Shown piece after piece: positions 1 to 5,289 of a stretch of 5,289 bases of DNA. Made by a program: the position numbers and the translations under genes. The stretch comes from Paludibacteraceae bacterium. GTDB taxonomy: Bacteria > Bacteroidota > Bacteroidia > Bacteroidales > Paludibacteraceae. The stretch is taken from contig JAGPGR010000150.1 in assembly GCA_018055865.1 (NCBI GenBank), positions 1-5,289 on the forward strand, in the 5' to 3' direction. Position 1 is the stretch's first letter. Each line of letters begins with the position of its first letter. The notes under the pieces were generated by a model. It saw only the letters and a list, made by a program, of their open reading frames with translations. It made no database searches and was not told the DNA's origin.

Positions 1-203
1 TTTATCAGTTCGTTGAGTTTATCGTGTTGTTCCTTCAAATCAGCAAGTTGCACTTCGTCCATGCCGTCGGTTACTTCCTTTCTGTAACGGCTTATGAAAG
101 GAATAGTAGCTCCTTCGTCGAAAAGAGCTATTGCATTTTGAATCTGTTTTTTGGAAAGTTGGAGCGATGCCGAAAGAAGATGAATGCTGTGGTCGGTTAA
201 CAT
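1..203 (-). CDS. tex: Tex, RNA-binding transcription accessory protein (N-terminal part, cut by window edge)
   Basis: Only the first 67 residues are present; the gene runs off the left edge. Read on the minus strand from ATG at 203, it shows the start of the Tex N-terminal helical domain: residues 31-43 carry the family hallmark around ATIPFISRYRKE, then GMDE at 47-50, where most Tex proteins have GLDE. Full Tex is usually 700-780 residues, with YqgF-like, helix-hairpin-helix and C-terminal S1 domains that would lie outside the window. Tex is a cytoplasmic nucleic-acid-binding protein linked to transcription; its exact role is still unsettled. The start is well fixed: the stop codon of the upstream lipoprotein gene (212-210) is in the same frame, only two codons before this ATG, so no longer version is possible. 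The six-base gap to that gene suggests co-transcription and perhaps translational coupling. No Shine-Dalgarno sequence is visible. Confidence 0.93.
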   Translation of the reverse strand, partial: MLTDHSIHLLSASLQLSKKQIQNAIALFDEGATIPFISRYRKEVTDGMDEVQLADLKEQHDKLNELI

Positions 204-209
204 GAATAT

Positions 210-833
210 TTATATAAATTTAATGGTGCTGAGTGCATTCTCAAGAATAGTACGTTCGTTTTCAGTAGCATAAGTAAGAATGGCGGTCAGTGCAAAATCA
301 TCGACCAGCATTGTGTAATACTCTTGCGAATAGGTCCTGTTATCGTCGGTAGTAATCACCCGCATAGTCGTAAATTCGGTTCCGTTTATTAGCTTTGCAG
401 ACATTAACTTATCCGGATATTCCCGCTTAACCGGCTCTTTTTCAAGTGCCTGGCGAGTCAGTTTCAGATAATCGGCGCCGCTTCGGATTCGTGTATTCCC
501 AGTTACATTTTCGGCAAGCAGGAGCATATTCGAATTGAAAACGGAGTCCGTTGCCCCCAACTCAAATTGAGAGGCAGTGAGCAAAATGACTGTTGTTATT
601 TTAGAGGCATCGCTTATATTCGATGAATTTTTGTTCATCAGGTTCTGATTTTGCTTCTGAGACAGTGTAGCCCAGCCTGAAGGCACTGCTACACTGAAAT
701 TGAAATAAGAATTGTGATAAATTCCCTCTTCAATTGTTCCATAATCAAAATCCTGCCGGTTTTTATCATTTTTATTACAGGCTGCAAAAGTGAATGATAA
801 AAATAGCATCAGATACAGATGCTTCAGTTTCAT
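210..833 (-). CDS. Putative lipoprotein of unknown function
   Basis: A 207-residue protein that I do not recognise beyond its targeting. The N-terminus is a clear lipoprotein signal: lysines at 2 and 4, a hydrophobic stretch from about 6 to 18, and a lipobox ending FAAC with the lipidated cysteine at 19. A polar, Asn/Lys/Asp-rich linker follows (20-30). The mature part contains YFNFSVAVPSGW (43-54), a pattern also seen at the start of PsbP-like or DUF1795-like secreted domains in various bacteria. This is only a resemblance, and I would not assign a family. Alternating beta-strand-like segments in the second half fit a small alpha/beta domain. It should sit in the cell envelope. The start was chosen because the signal peptide begins directly at it; a -7 promoter element lies about 30 bases upstream. 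The gene precedes tex in the same direction, six bases apart and in the same frame. Confidence 0.85.
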   Translation of the reverse strand: MKLKHLYLMLFLSFTFAACNKNDKNRQDFDYGTIEEGIYHNSYFNFSVAVPSGWATLSQKQNQNLMNKNSSNISDASKITTVILLTASQFELGATDSVFNSNMLLLAENVTGNTRIRSGADYLKLTRQALEKEPVKREYPDKLMSAKLINGTEFTTMRVITTDDNRTYSQEYYTMLVDDFALTAILTYATENERTILENALSTIKFI

Positions 834-861
834 AATGTTTGTGTTTAACTCGTTCGGATTA

Positions 862-869
862 CAAAATTA
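862..869 (-). promoter_or_regulatory. Putative Bacteroidota -7 promoter element for the lipoprotein-tex pair
   Basis: On the minus strand this reads TAATTTTG, an exact match to the Bacteroidota sigma-ABfr -7 consensus TAnnTTTG. It lies 28 bases upstream of the lipoprotein ATG, so the 5' leader would be about 20 nucleotides. No good TTTG-type -33 element is visible at the expected distance of about 20 bases, so the call rests on the -7 match and its position. Confidence 0.55.
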
Positions 870-882
870 GGGATTTTTTTTC

Positions 883-890
883 TATTTTTG
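883..890 (+). promoter_or_regulatory. Putative Bacteroidota -7 promoter element for recF
   Basis: The plus strand reads TATTTTTG, an exact match to TAnnTTTG, ending 26 bases before the recF ATG. The predicted leader is about 20 nucleotides. The -33 region is weak. The box lies only 13 bases from the opposing -7 element of the lipoprotein gene. The surrounding T-run makes a chance match easier, which lowers confidence. Confidence 0.55.
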
Positions 891-916
891 TGCTCCTGAA
901 ACATAACAATATATAA

Positions 917-2035
917 ATGCGATTAAATTCTCTTTCCATACTCAATTATAAAAACATCCGTCAGACCGACCTGAATTTTCCGGCAAAAATCAACTGTTTT
1001 GTCGGTAATAACGGCATGGGCAAAACCAACTTGCTGGATGCCATTTATTATCTTTCTTTCTGTAAAAGTCATTCCAATTCCATTGACAATCAGAATATTA
1101 AGCACGATTCCGATTTTCTGATGATCCAGGGAAAATACGAACTGAGAGGTAATCCGGAGGATATTTATTGCGGTATAAAACGCCGGCAAAAAAAGCATTT
1201 CAAACGAAATAAAAAGGAATATTCGCGCCTGACAGACCACATCGGACTGCTGCCTCTTGTCTTGATTTCGCCTGACGATGATGGCCTGATAGCCGAAGGA
1301 AGCGACGAACGCCGCAAGTTTATGGACGGAGTGATTTCACAATACAACAATCAGTACCTCAACGCATTGGTTCAATATAACCATGCTCTCAAACAACGTA
1401 ATGCACTGCTGAAGGATGAAAATATGACCGACGAATCTCTTTATGAGATTTGGGAAGAGCAAATGGGGCTGCACGGAAACTACATTTACGCGGAGCGCAA
1501 ACAATTTATTGAACGCTTTATTCCAATGTTTCAGCAAATTTACAGCTTCATTTCGGATGATAATGAACGGGTTGGGCTTGTTTACAAATCGCAACTGGAT
1601 GAAGCCGACCTGACCGAAAAACTCTCTCAAAACCGTGAACGCGACCGTATTATCGGCTTCAGTATGAACGGGATACACAAAGATGAACTCGAAATGACTC
1701 TTGCCGGATATCCGATGAAGCGTGTGGGGTCGCAAGGACAAAACAAAACGTTTATTGTTTCGTTGAAGCTCGCACAGTTTCATTTTTTGAAACAAACAAA
1801 CGGTGTAAAACCTATTCTGCTACTCGATGATATTTTCGACAAACTGGACGAAAAGCGGGTAAATAAAATAGTGGAGTTAGTTTCAGGTGATGAATTCGGT
1901 CAGATTTTCATTTCGGATACCAACAGCCGGCACTGGGAGGAAATTCTCCCGCGGATAAACCAAAGTTCGATGATTTACAATGTAGTAGATGGAGAAGTTA
2001 CTGAATCAAACAATATTCAATCGCCCCTAAAATAG
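917..2035 (+). CDS. recF: DNA replication and repair protein RecF
   Basis: RecF is a cytoplasmic SMC-like ATPase that, with RecO and RecR, helps load RecA at single-strand gaps and stalled forks. The 372-residue protein has the usual family length. All ABC-type ATPase elements are in order: an N-terminal strand pattern LSILNYKNIR (6-15), Walker A GNNGMGKT (30-37), the RecF-typical RRKFMDG segment (132-138), the signature motif SQGQ (272-275) followed by a lysine/leucine-rich helix, and Walker B ILLLDDIFDKLD (300-311) with its D-loop. No key residue is missing. The start is certain in frame terms: the codon just before the ATG is an in-frame TAA. Translation starts behind an A/T-rich leader without a Shine-Dalgarno sequence. 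The gene stands alone on its strand apart from the oxidoreductase 98 bases downstream. It is not next to dnaA or dnaN, and no DUF721-type gene follows it within the window. Confidence 0.97.
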   Translation: MRLNSLSILNYKNIRQTDLNFPAKINCFVGNNGMGKTNLLDAIYYLSFCKSHSNSIDNQNIKHDSDFLMIQGKYELRGNPEDIYCGIKRRQKKHFKRNKKEYSRLTDHIGLLPLVLISPDDDGLIAEGSDERRKFMDGVISQYNNQYLNALVQYNHALKQRNALLKDENMTDESLYEIWEEQMGLHGNYIYAERKQFIERFIPMFQQIYSFISDDNERVGLVYKSQLDEADLTEKLSQNRERDRIIGFSMNGIHKDELEMTLAGYPMKRVGSQGQNKTFIVSLKLAQFHFLKQTNGVKPILLLDDIFDKLDEKRVNKIVELVSGDEFGQIFISDTNSRHWEEILPRINQSSMIYNVVDGEVTESNNIQSPLK

Positions 2036-2073
2036 TGATTTTCATGGATGGATAAATTCAATTCAACATGTTC

Positions 2074-2089
2074 ATGTAAAATATTACAT
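2074..2089. promoter_or_regulatory. Small palindrome in the recF-oxidoreductase gap (possible operator or weak recF terminator)
   Basis: Perfect six-base arms ATGTAA and TTACAT flank a four-base spacer. A second perfect palindrome, AACATGTT, lies directly before it at 2065-2072. The pair sits 39 bases after recF and 45 bases before the oxidoreductase ATG, a suitable place for an operator. Alternatively the hairpin, followed by a T-rich stretch at 2089-2099, could be a weak terminator for recF. The stem has only one G-C pair, and such palindromes arise readily in AT-rich DNA. A near -7 box (TAGTTTTT, 2091-2098, last base off consensus) lies just downstream and would be covered by a bound repressor. 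Confidence 0.3.
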
Positions 2090-2133
2090 TTAGTTTTTAT
2101 AAATTACAACATATTGACAATCAAGTAAAAATA

Positions 2134-3198
2134 ATGAATAAAACCATAAGAACAGGCATCATCGGATTCGGATTATCCGGACGTGTGTTTCATGCTCCTT
2201 TTATTGATGTGGTGGAGGGATTTGTATTATCAAAAATAAGCACAACTAATACTTCCGGTATTGAACTTATCAAAAACCGGTACCCTGAAACCCAAATTGT
2301 AGCCGGTGCCGAAGAAATTATCAACGACCGGAACATCGATCTGGTGATTGTTACATCGCCGAATACCGTTCATTTCAAATGGGCAAAAGCAGCCCTGCTG
2401 GCCGGAAAACACGTCGTAGTGGAAAAACCATTCACCAACACCACGGCCGAAGCCGACGAACTGATAGCGCTGAGCAAAAAACAGGAGAAAATTCTGACAG
2501 CTTACCACAACCGGCGATTTGTAAGTGATACAAAAACCGTAAAGAAGATTTTTACGAGCGGATTGTTGGGCGATATAGTGGATTACGAAACACATTTTGA
2601 TCGTTTTCGACCGAATCCACGTCCTACAGGATACTGGCGCGAAAATCCGCTGCCGGGTTCCGGTATTTTTTACGATCTGGGCTCGCATCTCATTGACCAG
2701 GCGCTGCATTTCTTTGGATTGCCGCTGTCCGTTACCGCCCACATCACTTCGCAACGGAAGTGGGCTAAAGCAGATGATTGTTTTGATGTGAAACTACACT
2801 ACCCTACCCTCACAGCCACTCTGAAATCATCCATGCTGGCCAAAATTCCCGGACCCACTTTTCTTATTCATGGCACCCACGGTTCTTTTGTAAAATACGG
2901 ACTGGATGTTCAGGAAGAGAATCTTAACAAAGGGCTGATTCCTGATTCGCCCGAATGGGGCAAAGAACCTGAAAACATTTGGGGAAAGCTGGTTAGCGAA
3001 TTTGAAGGTGTGAAAATGGAGGCAACCGTAGAAAGTGAAAACGGTGATTATCGCGAATATTTTGTCAATTTGAGGGAAGCCATTCGGGGTAATGCTCCAC
3101 TGGCCGTAAAACCAGAAGAAGCCCGTAATGTGATTCGGGTAATCGAACTGGCATTTCAGAGCAGTAATGAACAAAGAACCGTAAAATTTGAGCTTTAA
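2134..3198 (+). CDS. Gfo/Idh/MocA-family NAD(P)-dependent oxidoreductase
   Basis: A complete 354-residue enzyme of the family that oxidises or reduces sugars, inositols and related polyols. The N-terminal Rossmann fold shows the dinucleotide-binding GFGLSG (11-16) with the family's following RVFHAPF (17-23). The SPNTVH stretch (75-80) and the EKP motif (97-99), which supplies the conserved lysine near the nicotinamide, complete the cofactor half. The C-terminal half starts near residue 120 and contains the catalytic-site pattern DLGSHLID (181-188), including the conserved His185. The sequence recalls the E. coli YdgJ-like branch, but substrate cannot be read from it. The protein has no signal peptide and should be cytoplasmic. 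It follows recF on the same strand after 98 bases and ends 29 bases before a strong terminator. An A-rich leader with no Shine-Dalgarno precedes the start; the Rossmann fold begins at once, so the start is plausible. Confidence 0.92.
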   Translation: MNKTIRTGIIGFGLSGRVFHAPFIDVVEGFVLSKISTTNTSGIELIKNRYPETQIVAGAEEIINDRNIDLVIVTSPNTVHFKWAKAALLAGKHVVVEKPFTNTTAEADELIALSKKQEKILTAYHNRRFVSDTKTVKKIFTSGLLGDIVDYETHFDRFRPNPRPTGYWRENPLPGSGIFYDLGSHLIDQALHFFGLPLSVTAHITSQRKWAKADDCFDVKLHYPTLTATLKSSMLAKIPGPTFLIHGTHGSFVKYGLDVQEENLNKGLIPDSPEWGKEPENIWGKLVSEFEGVKMEATVESENGDYREYFVNLREAIRGNAPLAVKPEEARNVIRVIELAFQSSNEQRTVKFEL

Positions 3199-3227
3199 AA
3201 AATCTCTTTTAGTAACAGATTTTTCAT

Positions 3228-3265
3228 AAAAAACTCTGCCAAGTCAATTCGGGGCAGAGTTTTTT
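3228..3265. terminator. Bidirectional rho-independent terminator between convergent genes
   Basis: A 13-base-pair perfect stem pairs 3228-3240 (AAAAAACTCTGCC) with 3253-3265, around a 12-base loop. The G-C-rich half (CTCTGCC/GGCAGAG) is at the loop side; A-run and T-run form the base, so a U-tract follows the hairpin on both strands. It lies 29 bases after the oxidoreductase stop and 45 bases beyond the stop of the opposing zinc-peptidase gene, so it can end both transcripts. Confidence 0.88.
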
Positions 3266-3310
3266 TCAAAAATTTGTGTAATTCGTCTTGATTCGCGAAA
3301 TTTTGCTTTT

Positions 3311-4177
3311 CTACAACACAGCAGCCTTAAAGGTATCGCCCTGCGTGAAATCGCCCGTTCGATATCCTTTCATAAACCATCGCATGCGCTGATCGGCAGT
3401 TCCGTGAGTAAAAGAATCGGGCACAACATAGCCCTGTGCCTGTTTCTGAATGGTGTCATCGCCCACTGCATTGGCGGCTCCGAGTGCCGATTCTATATCT
3501 CCTTGTTCCAACTGAATTGTACCCATCTTCACAGCATAATGTACCCAGAGTCCGGCATAAAAATCGGCCTGCAGTTCCAATCGCACCGAAAGATCGTTGT
3601 ATCTGCTTTCAGAAACCCGCCCCCGGTAATTTTGCATTTGATCGGTCAGTCCGAGCAGTTTCTGAATATGATGACCTACCTCGTGAGCAGTCACATAAGC
3701 TATTGCCAGTTCGCCGGGTGCATTGTACTGAGATGCCAGTTTGTGAAAAAAGTCCAGATCCATATACACTTTTTCGTCGCCCGGGCAATAAAATGGTCCC
3801 ACCTGTTCAGATGCGCCTCCACATTCTGAAGTGGTAAAATCAGTAAAAGTTACAAAAGTGGGTTTTCGGTACTGAGCACCTTCCTGTCTGAAAATTTCAG
3901 TCCACACATCATTAGCACTGTTGAAAACGCCCAGTGAGAATACTTTCAGGTCTTCGTTTTCTTTTGCTCTACCCGGATCTACTGTCGCTTCAGTCTGAGT
4001 GGCACCTCCACCGCCGAATATATCCAGTACCGGTGAAAAATCCTGTCCGGTGAATAAATAAAGAGCCAACACGATGATAGTGCCCAGCCCGCCTCCCATT
4101 GCCATTTTACCTCCGGTTGACATGCCACGACGGTCTTCGTAATTAGACTCATCGTCGTTTCTGTTAATCCATTTCAT
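3311..4177 (-). CDS. Neutral zinc metallopeptidase, YpfJ/KPN_02809 family, membrane-anchored
   Basis: A 288-residue member of the putative neutral zinc metallopeptidase family (E. coli YpfJ; COG2321). The N-terminus MKWINRNDDESNYEDRRG is the family's usual opening: a short cytoplasmic segment ending in EDRRG (14-18). A glycine-rich stretch leads into one membrane segment (about 30-44), then a Gly/Thr linker (55-69). The catalytic domain should therefore face the periplasm. The zinc site is HEVGHH (165-170): His165 and His169 as ligands, Glu166 as catalytic base. A third ligand probably comes from LELQADFYAG (200-209), with Glu201 or Asp205 as candidates. C119 and C131, around the conserved VGPFYCPGDEKVY segment, could form a disulfide. 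No substrate is established for the family as far as I know. It is convergent with the oxidoreductase and 88 bases downstream of ung. Its start codon is immediately preceded by six heptanucleotide repeats and has no Shine-Dalgarno sequence. Confidence 0.92.
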   Translation of the reverse strand: MKWINRNDDESNYEDRRGMSTGGKMAMGGGLGTIIVLALYLFTGQDFSPVLDIFGGGGATQTEATVDPGRAKENEDLKVFSLGVFNSANDVWTEIFRQEGAQYRKPTFVTFTDFTTSECGGASEQVGPFYCPGDEKVYMDLDFFHKLASQYNAPGELAIAYVTAHEVGHHIQKLLGLTDQMQNYRGRVSESRYNDLSVRLELQADFYAGLWVHYAVKMGTIQLEQGDIESALGAANAVGDDTIQKQAQGYVVPDSFTHGTADQRMRWFMKGYRTGDFTQGDTFKAAVL

Positions 4178-4178
4178 G

Positions 4179-4220
4179 ATAGTTTGTAGTTAGAAGTTTG
4201 AAGTTCGCAGTTTATAGTTT
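4179..4220. repeat. Six degenerate tandem heptanucleotide repeats at the zinc-peptidase start codon
   Basis: Six consecutive 7-base units on the plus strand begin at 4179, 4186, 4193, 4200, 4207 and 4214. All share AGTT at unit positions 3-6, with consensus RNAGTTT (minus strand AAACTNY). The first and last units are identical (ATAGTTT). A run of T follows directly (4221-4225). On the coding strand of the peptidase gene the array ends one base before the ATG and so occupies the whole translation-initiation leader. Period and phase are unbroken across 42 bases, which makes simple A/T bias an unlikely explanation. Confidence 0.75.
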
Positions 4221-4265
4221 TTTTTGTCGACTGATATACAGCACTTTAAATTCATTTCGCGTGTA

Positions 4266-4928
4266 TTACCAGTCAATTTCACTCATTCCGTTTTGTTTCA
4301 GATATTCGTTTGCCAGCACAAAATGATTATTGCCAATAAATCCTCTGTATGCCGAAAGTGGCGACGGATGTACCGATTTCAAAACCAAATGCTTCGAAGG
4401 GTCAATAATTGTTCCTTTCTGCTGTGCATAATTACCCCACAAAATAAATACCAAATTTTTCTTTTCTGTTACAAGCAATCGGATTACTGCATCGGTAAAT
4501 GTTTCCCAGCCTTTACCCTGATGCGAACCGGCTTGATGCGCCCTCACTGTAAGCGTGGCATTGAGCAAAAGCACGCCCTGATTGGCCCAGCGGGTCAGAT
4601 TTCCGTTTGCAGGAATGGGCTTGCCTGTGCTTCTGCAGATTTCCTGAAAAATATTCACCAGAGAAGGAGGCGATTCCACACCGTCGTTTACCGAAAAGCA
4701 TAAACCATGTGCCTGCCCCGGTCCGTGATAGGGATCTTGACCCAGAATAATCACTTTAACACGATCAAGCGGACAAGCATCAAATGCATTGAAAATCAAT
4801 CCGGCTGGCGGAAATATCTTTTTAGTCTGATACTCCGTTCGAACAAAATCTGTAAGTGCTTTGAAATAAGGCTTTTCAAATTCCGGCCGTAAGTGTGTTT
4901 TCCAACTTTCGTCAATTTTTACATCCAT
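4266..4928 (-). CDS. ung: Uracil-DNA glycosylase, family 1
   Basis: Ung removes uracil from DNA by cutting the N-glycosidic bond, the first step of base-excision repair of deaminated cytosine or misincorporated dUMP. The 220-residue protein has normal family length and every catalytic motif: the water-activating loop GQDPYHG (63-69) with Asp65, the uracil-stacking Phe78 in GLCFSV, the uracil-recognition LLNATLTV (121-128) with Asn123, and the minor-groove loop HPSPLS starting at His187. The position numbers coincide almost exactly with those of E. coli Ung (Asp64, Phe77, Asn123, His187). The start is fixed by an in-frame TGA four codons upstream (4940-4938); another ATG in that leader is out of frame. 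It lies 148 bases downstream of the aminotransferase gene and 88 bases before the zinc peptidase, all on the minus strand. I found no convincing promoter or terminator for it in either gap. Confidence 0.97.
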   Translation of the reverse strand: MDVKIDESWKTHLRPEFEKPYFKALTDFVRTEYQTKKIFPPAGLIFNAFDACPLDRVKVIILGQDPYHGPGQAHGLCFSVNDGVESPPSLVNIFQEICRSTGKPIPANGNLTRWANQGVLLLNATLTVRAHQAGSHQGKGWETFTDAVIRLLVTEKKNLVFILWGNYAQQKGTIIDPSKHLVLKSVHPSPLSAYRGFIGNNHFVLANEYLKQNGMSEIDW

Positions 4929-5076
4929 TATACATTGTCAGGTATTGAAGTTTCTGAAGAAATTTATCTTAAAGAAACAATAATTGAAACTGTTCATAAC
5001 TTTTTCAAATATCCATGCTTCCACTTCAATCTGCAATCTACAAATAAAAGAATCGGCTATAAAACTATTTATCCAA

Positions 5077-5289
5077 TCAACCAATCTCGTCCATCGCTTT
5101 TTTCAACAGACTCATTGCTTCATTCAACACACTTCGGGGGCAGCCGATGTTGAGTCTTAAATGTCGTTCGCCGCCGGGTCCAAAAGTTATTCCTTTATTC
5201 AATCCCAATTTGGCTTTTTTGACCATAAAGTCCTGAATTTCATTCGAATTCATATTCATTCCACTGCAATCCAGCCAAATCAAAAAAGA
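5077..5289 (-). CDS. MalY/PatB-like PLP-dependent C-S lyase/aminotransferase (C-terminal part, cut by window edge)
   Basis: The last 70 residues of a fold-type I aminotransferase-like protein; the reading frame is open to the right edge. It begins with a strand reading FLIWLD followed by CSGMNM, matching the YLxWLDxxG segment of MalY/PatB proteins, then a helix and LNKGITFGPGGE, the loop typical of this branch. RLNIGCPRS carries the arginine (codon 5157-5155) that binds the substrate alpha-carboxylate in this fold. A terminal helix closes the protein. Family members are about 390 residues and often act as cystathionine beta-lyases, splitting cystathionine to homocysteine, pyruvate and ammonia; some are general aminotransferases. 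The PLP lysine is outside the window, so activity cannot be judged. A TTG at 5283 is an internal leucine codon, not a start, because the conserved strand continues upstream of it. Confidence 0.88.
   Translation of the reverse strand, partial: SFLIWLDCSGMNMNSNEIQDFMVKKAKLGLNKGITFGPGGERHLRLNIGCPRSVLNEAMSLLKKAMDEIG

Noticed and set aside
1337..1795. Minus-strand open frame of 152 codons inside recF (also shorter ones at 923-1240 and 1165-1350)
   Set aside because: RecF is complete and conserved across the region, and the antisense translations look like shadow sequence.
2230..3174. Minus-strand open frames opposite the oxidoreductase
   Set aside because: They mirror the coding frame of a complete Gfo/Idh/MocA enzyme and have no motifs or start signals.
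3404..3837. Two overlapping plus-strand open frames opposite the zinc peptidase
   Set aside because: Both are antisense to a gene with an intact HEVGHH site and family-specific N-terminus; neither translation resembles a protein domain.
4224..4703. Long plus-strand open frame of 159 codons opposite ung
   Set aside because: It is antisense to the fully motif-bearing ung frame, shows no recognisable domain, is rich in Cys, Arg and His as shadow frames are, and has no promoter or leader signal.
4986..5006. Imperfect inverted repeat GAAAC...TTTTC in the gap upstream of ung, considered as a terminator of the aminotransferase gene
   Set aside because: The arms are interrupted by two mismatches, contain few G-C pairs, and no clear U-tract follows on the minus strand.
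4893..5153. Plus-strand open frame bridging the ung-aminotransferase gap
   Set aside because: About half of it is antisense to the two real genes, it is Ser/His/Phe-rich without a recognisable pattern, and the gap itself is only 148 bases of AT-rich DNA.
5281..5283. TTG as a possible start codon for a short 68-residue protein
   Set aside because: The conserved strand of the MalY/PatB family continues upstream of it to the window edge, so this is the C-terminal part of a longer protein.
1..5289. A hidden defence, mobile or otherwise novel multi-gene system
   Set aside because: Every substantial gene except the lipoprotein belongs to a familiar housekeeping family, and I see no repeats, integrase, transposase, toxin-antitoxin pair or abnormal base composition to support one.

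Overview
The window looks like ordinary chromosomal DNA from a member of the Bacteroidota, most likely Bacteroidales. Three things point that way. Two good matches to the Bacteroidota-type -7 promoter element (TAnnTTTG) lie upstream of genes. Starts have A/T-rich leaders without Shine-Dalgarno sequences. The protein repertoire (RecF, Ung, Tex, a SPase II lipoprotein, a PatB-type aminotransferase) reads like that of the phylum. Base composition is AT-rich, roughly 40% G+C by eye. I cannot name a genus.

Layout from left to right. Positions 1-833 carry two minus-strand genes: a lipoprotein of unknown function (210-833), followed after only six bases by the start of tex (203 down to the window edge). 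A compact divergent promoter region (834-916) separates them from recF (917-2035, plus). A 98-base AT-rich gap with a small palindrome leads to a Gfo/Idh/MocA-family oxidoreductase (2134-3198, plus). A strong, probably bidirectional, terminator (3228-3265) closes this gene and also the convergent minus-strand gene for a membrane-anchored neutral zinc metallopeptidase (3311-4177). That gene is preceded by six degenerate heptanucleotide repeats ending one base before its ATG. Further right on the minus strand are ung, uracil-DNA glycosylase (4266-4928), and the C-terminal end of a MalY/PatB-like PLP-dependent C-S lyase (5077 to the window edge). No stretch of more than 300 bases lacks a gene.

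The genes do not form one pathway. RecF and Ung are both DNA-repair proteins, but they lie on opposite strands about 2.2 kb apart with unrelated genes between them. Lipoprotein-tex is the only pair that looks like a tight operon. Ung, the peptidase and the upstream aminotransferase are co-oriented with gaps of 88 and 148 bases and could be a loose transcription unit or separate genes. I see no tRNA, rRNA, CRISPR array, insertion sequence or phage gene, and no sign of a novel defence or mobile system. The most unusual items are the heptad repeat at the peptidase start, the overlapping divergent promoters before recF, and the unrecognised lipoprotein joined to tex.
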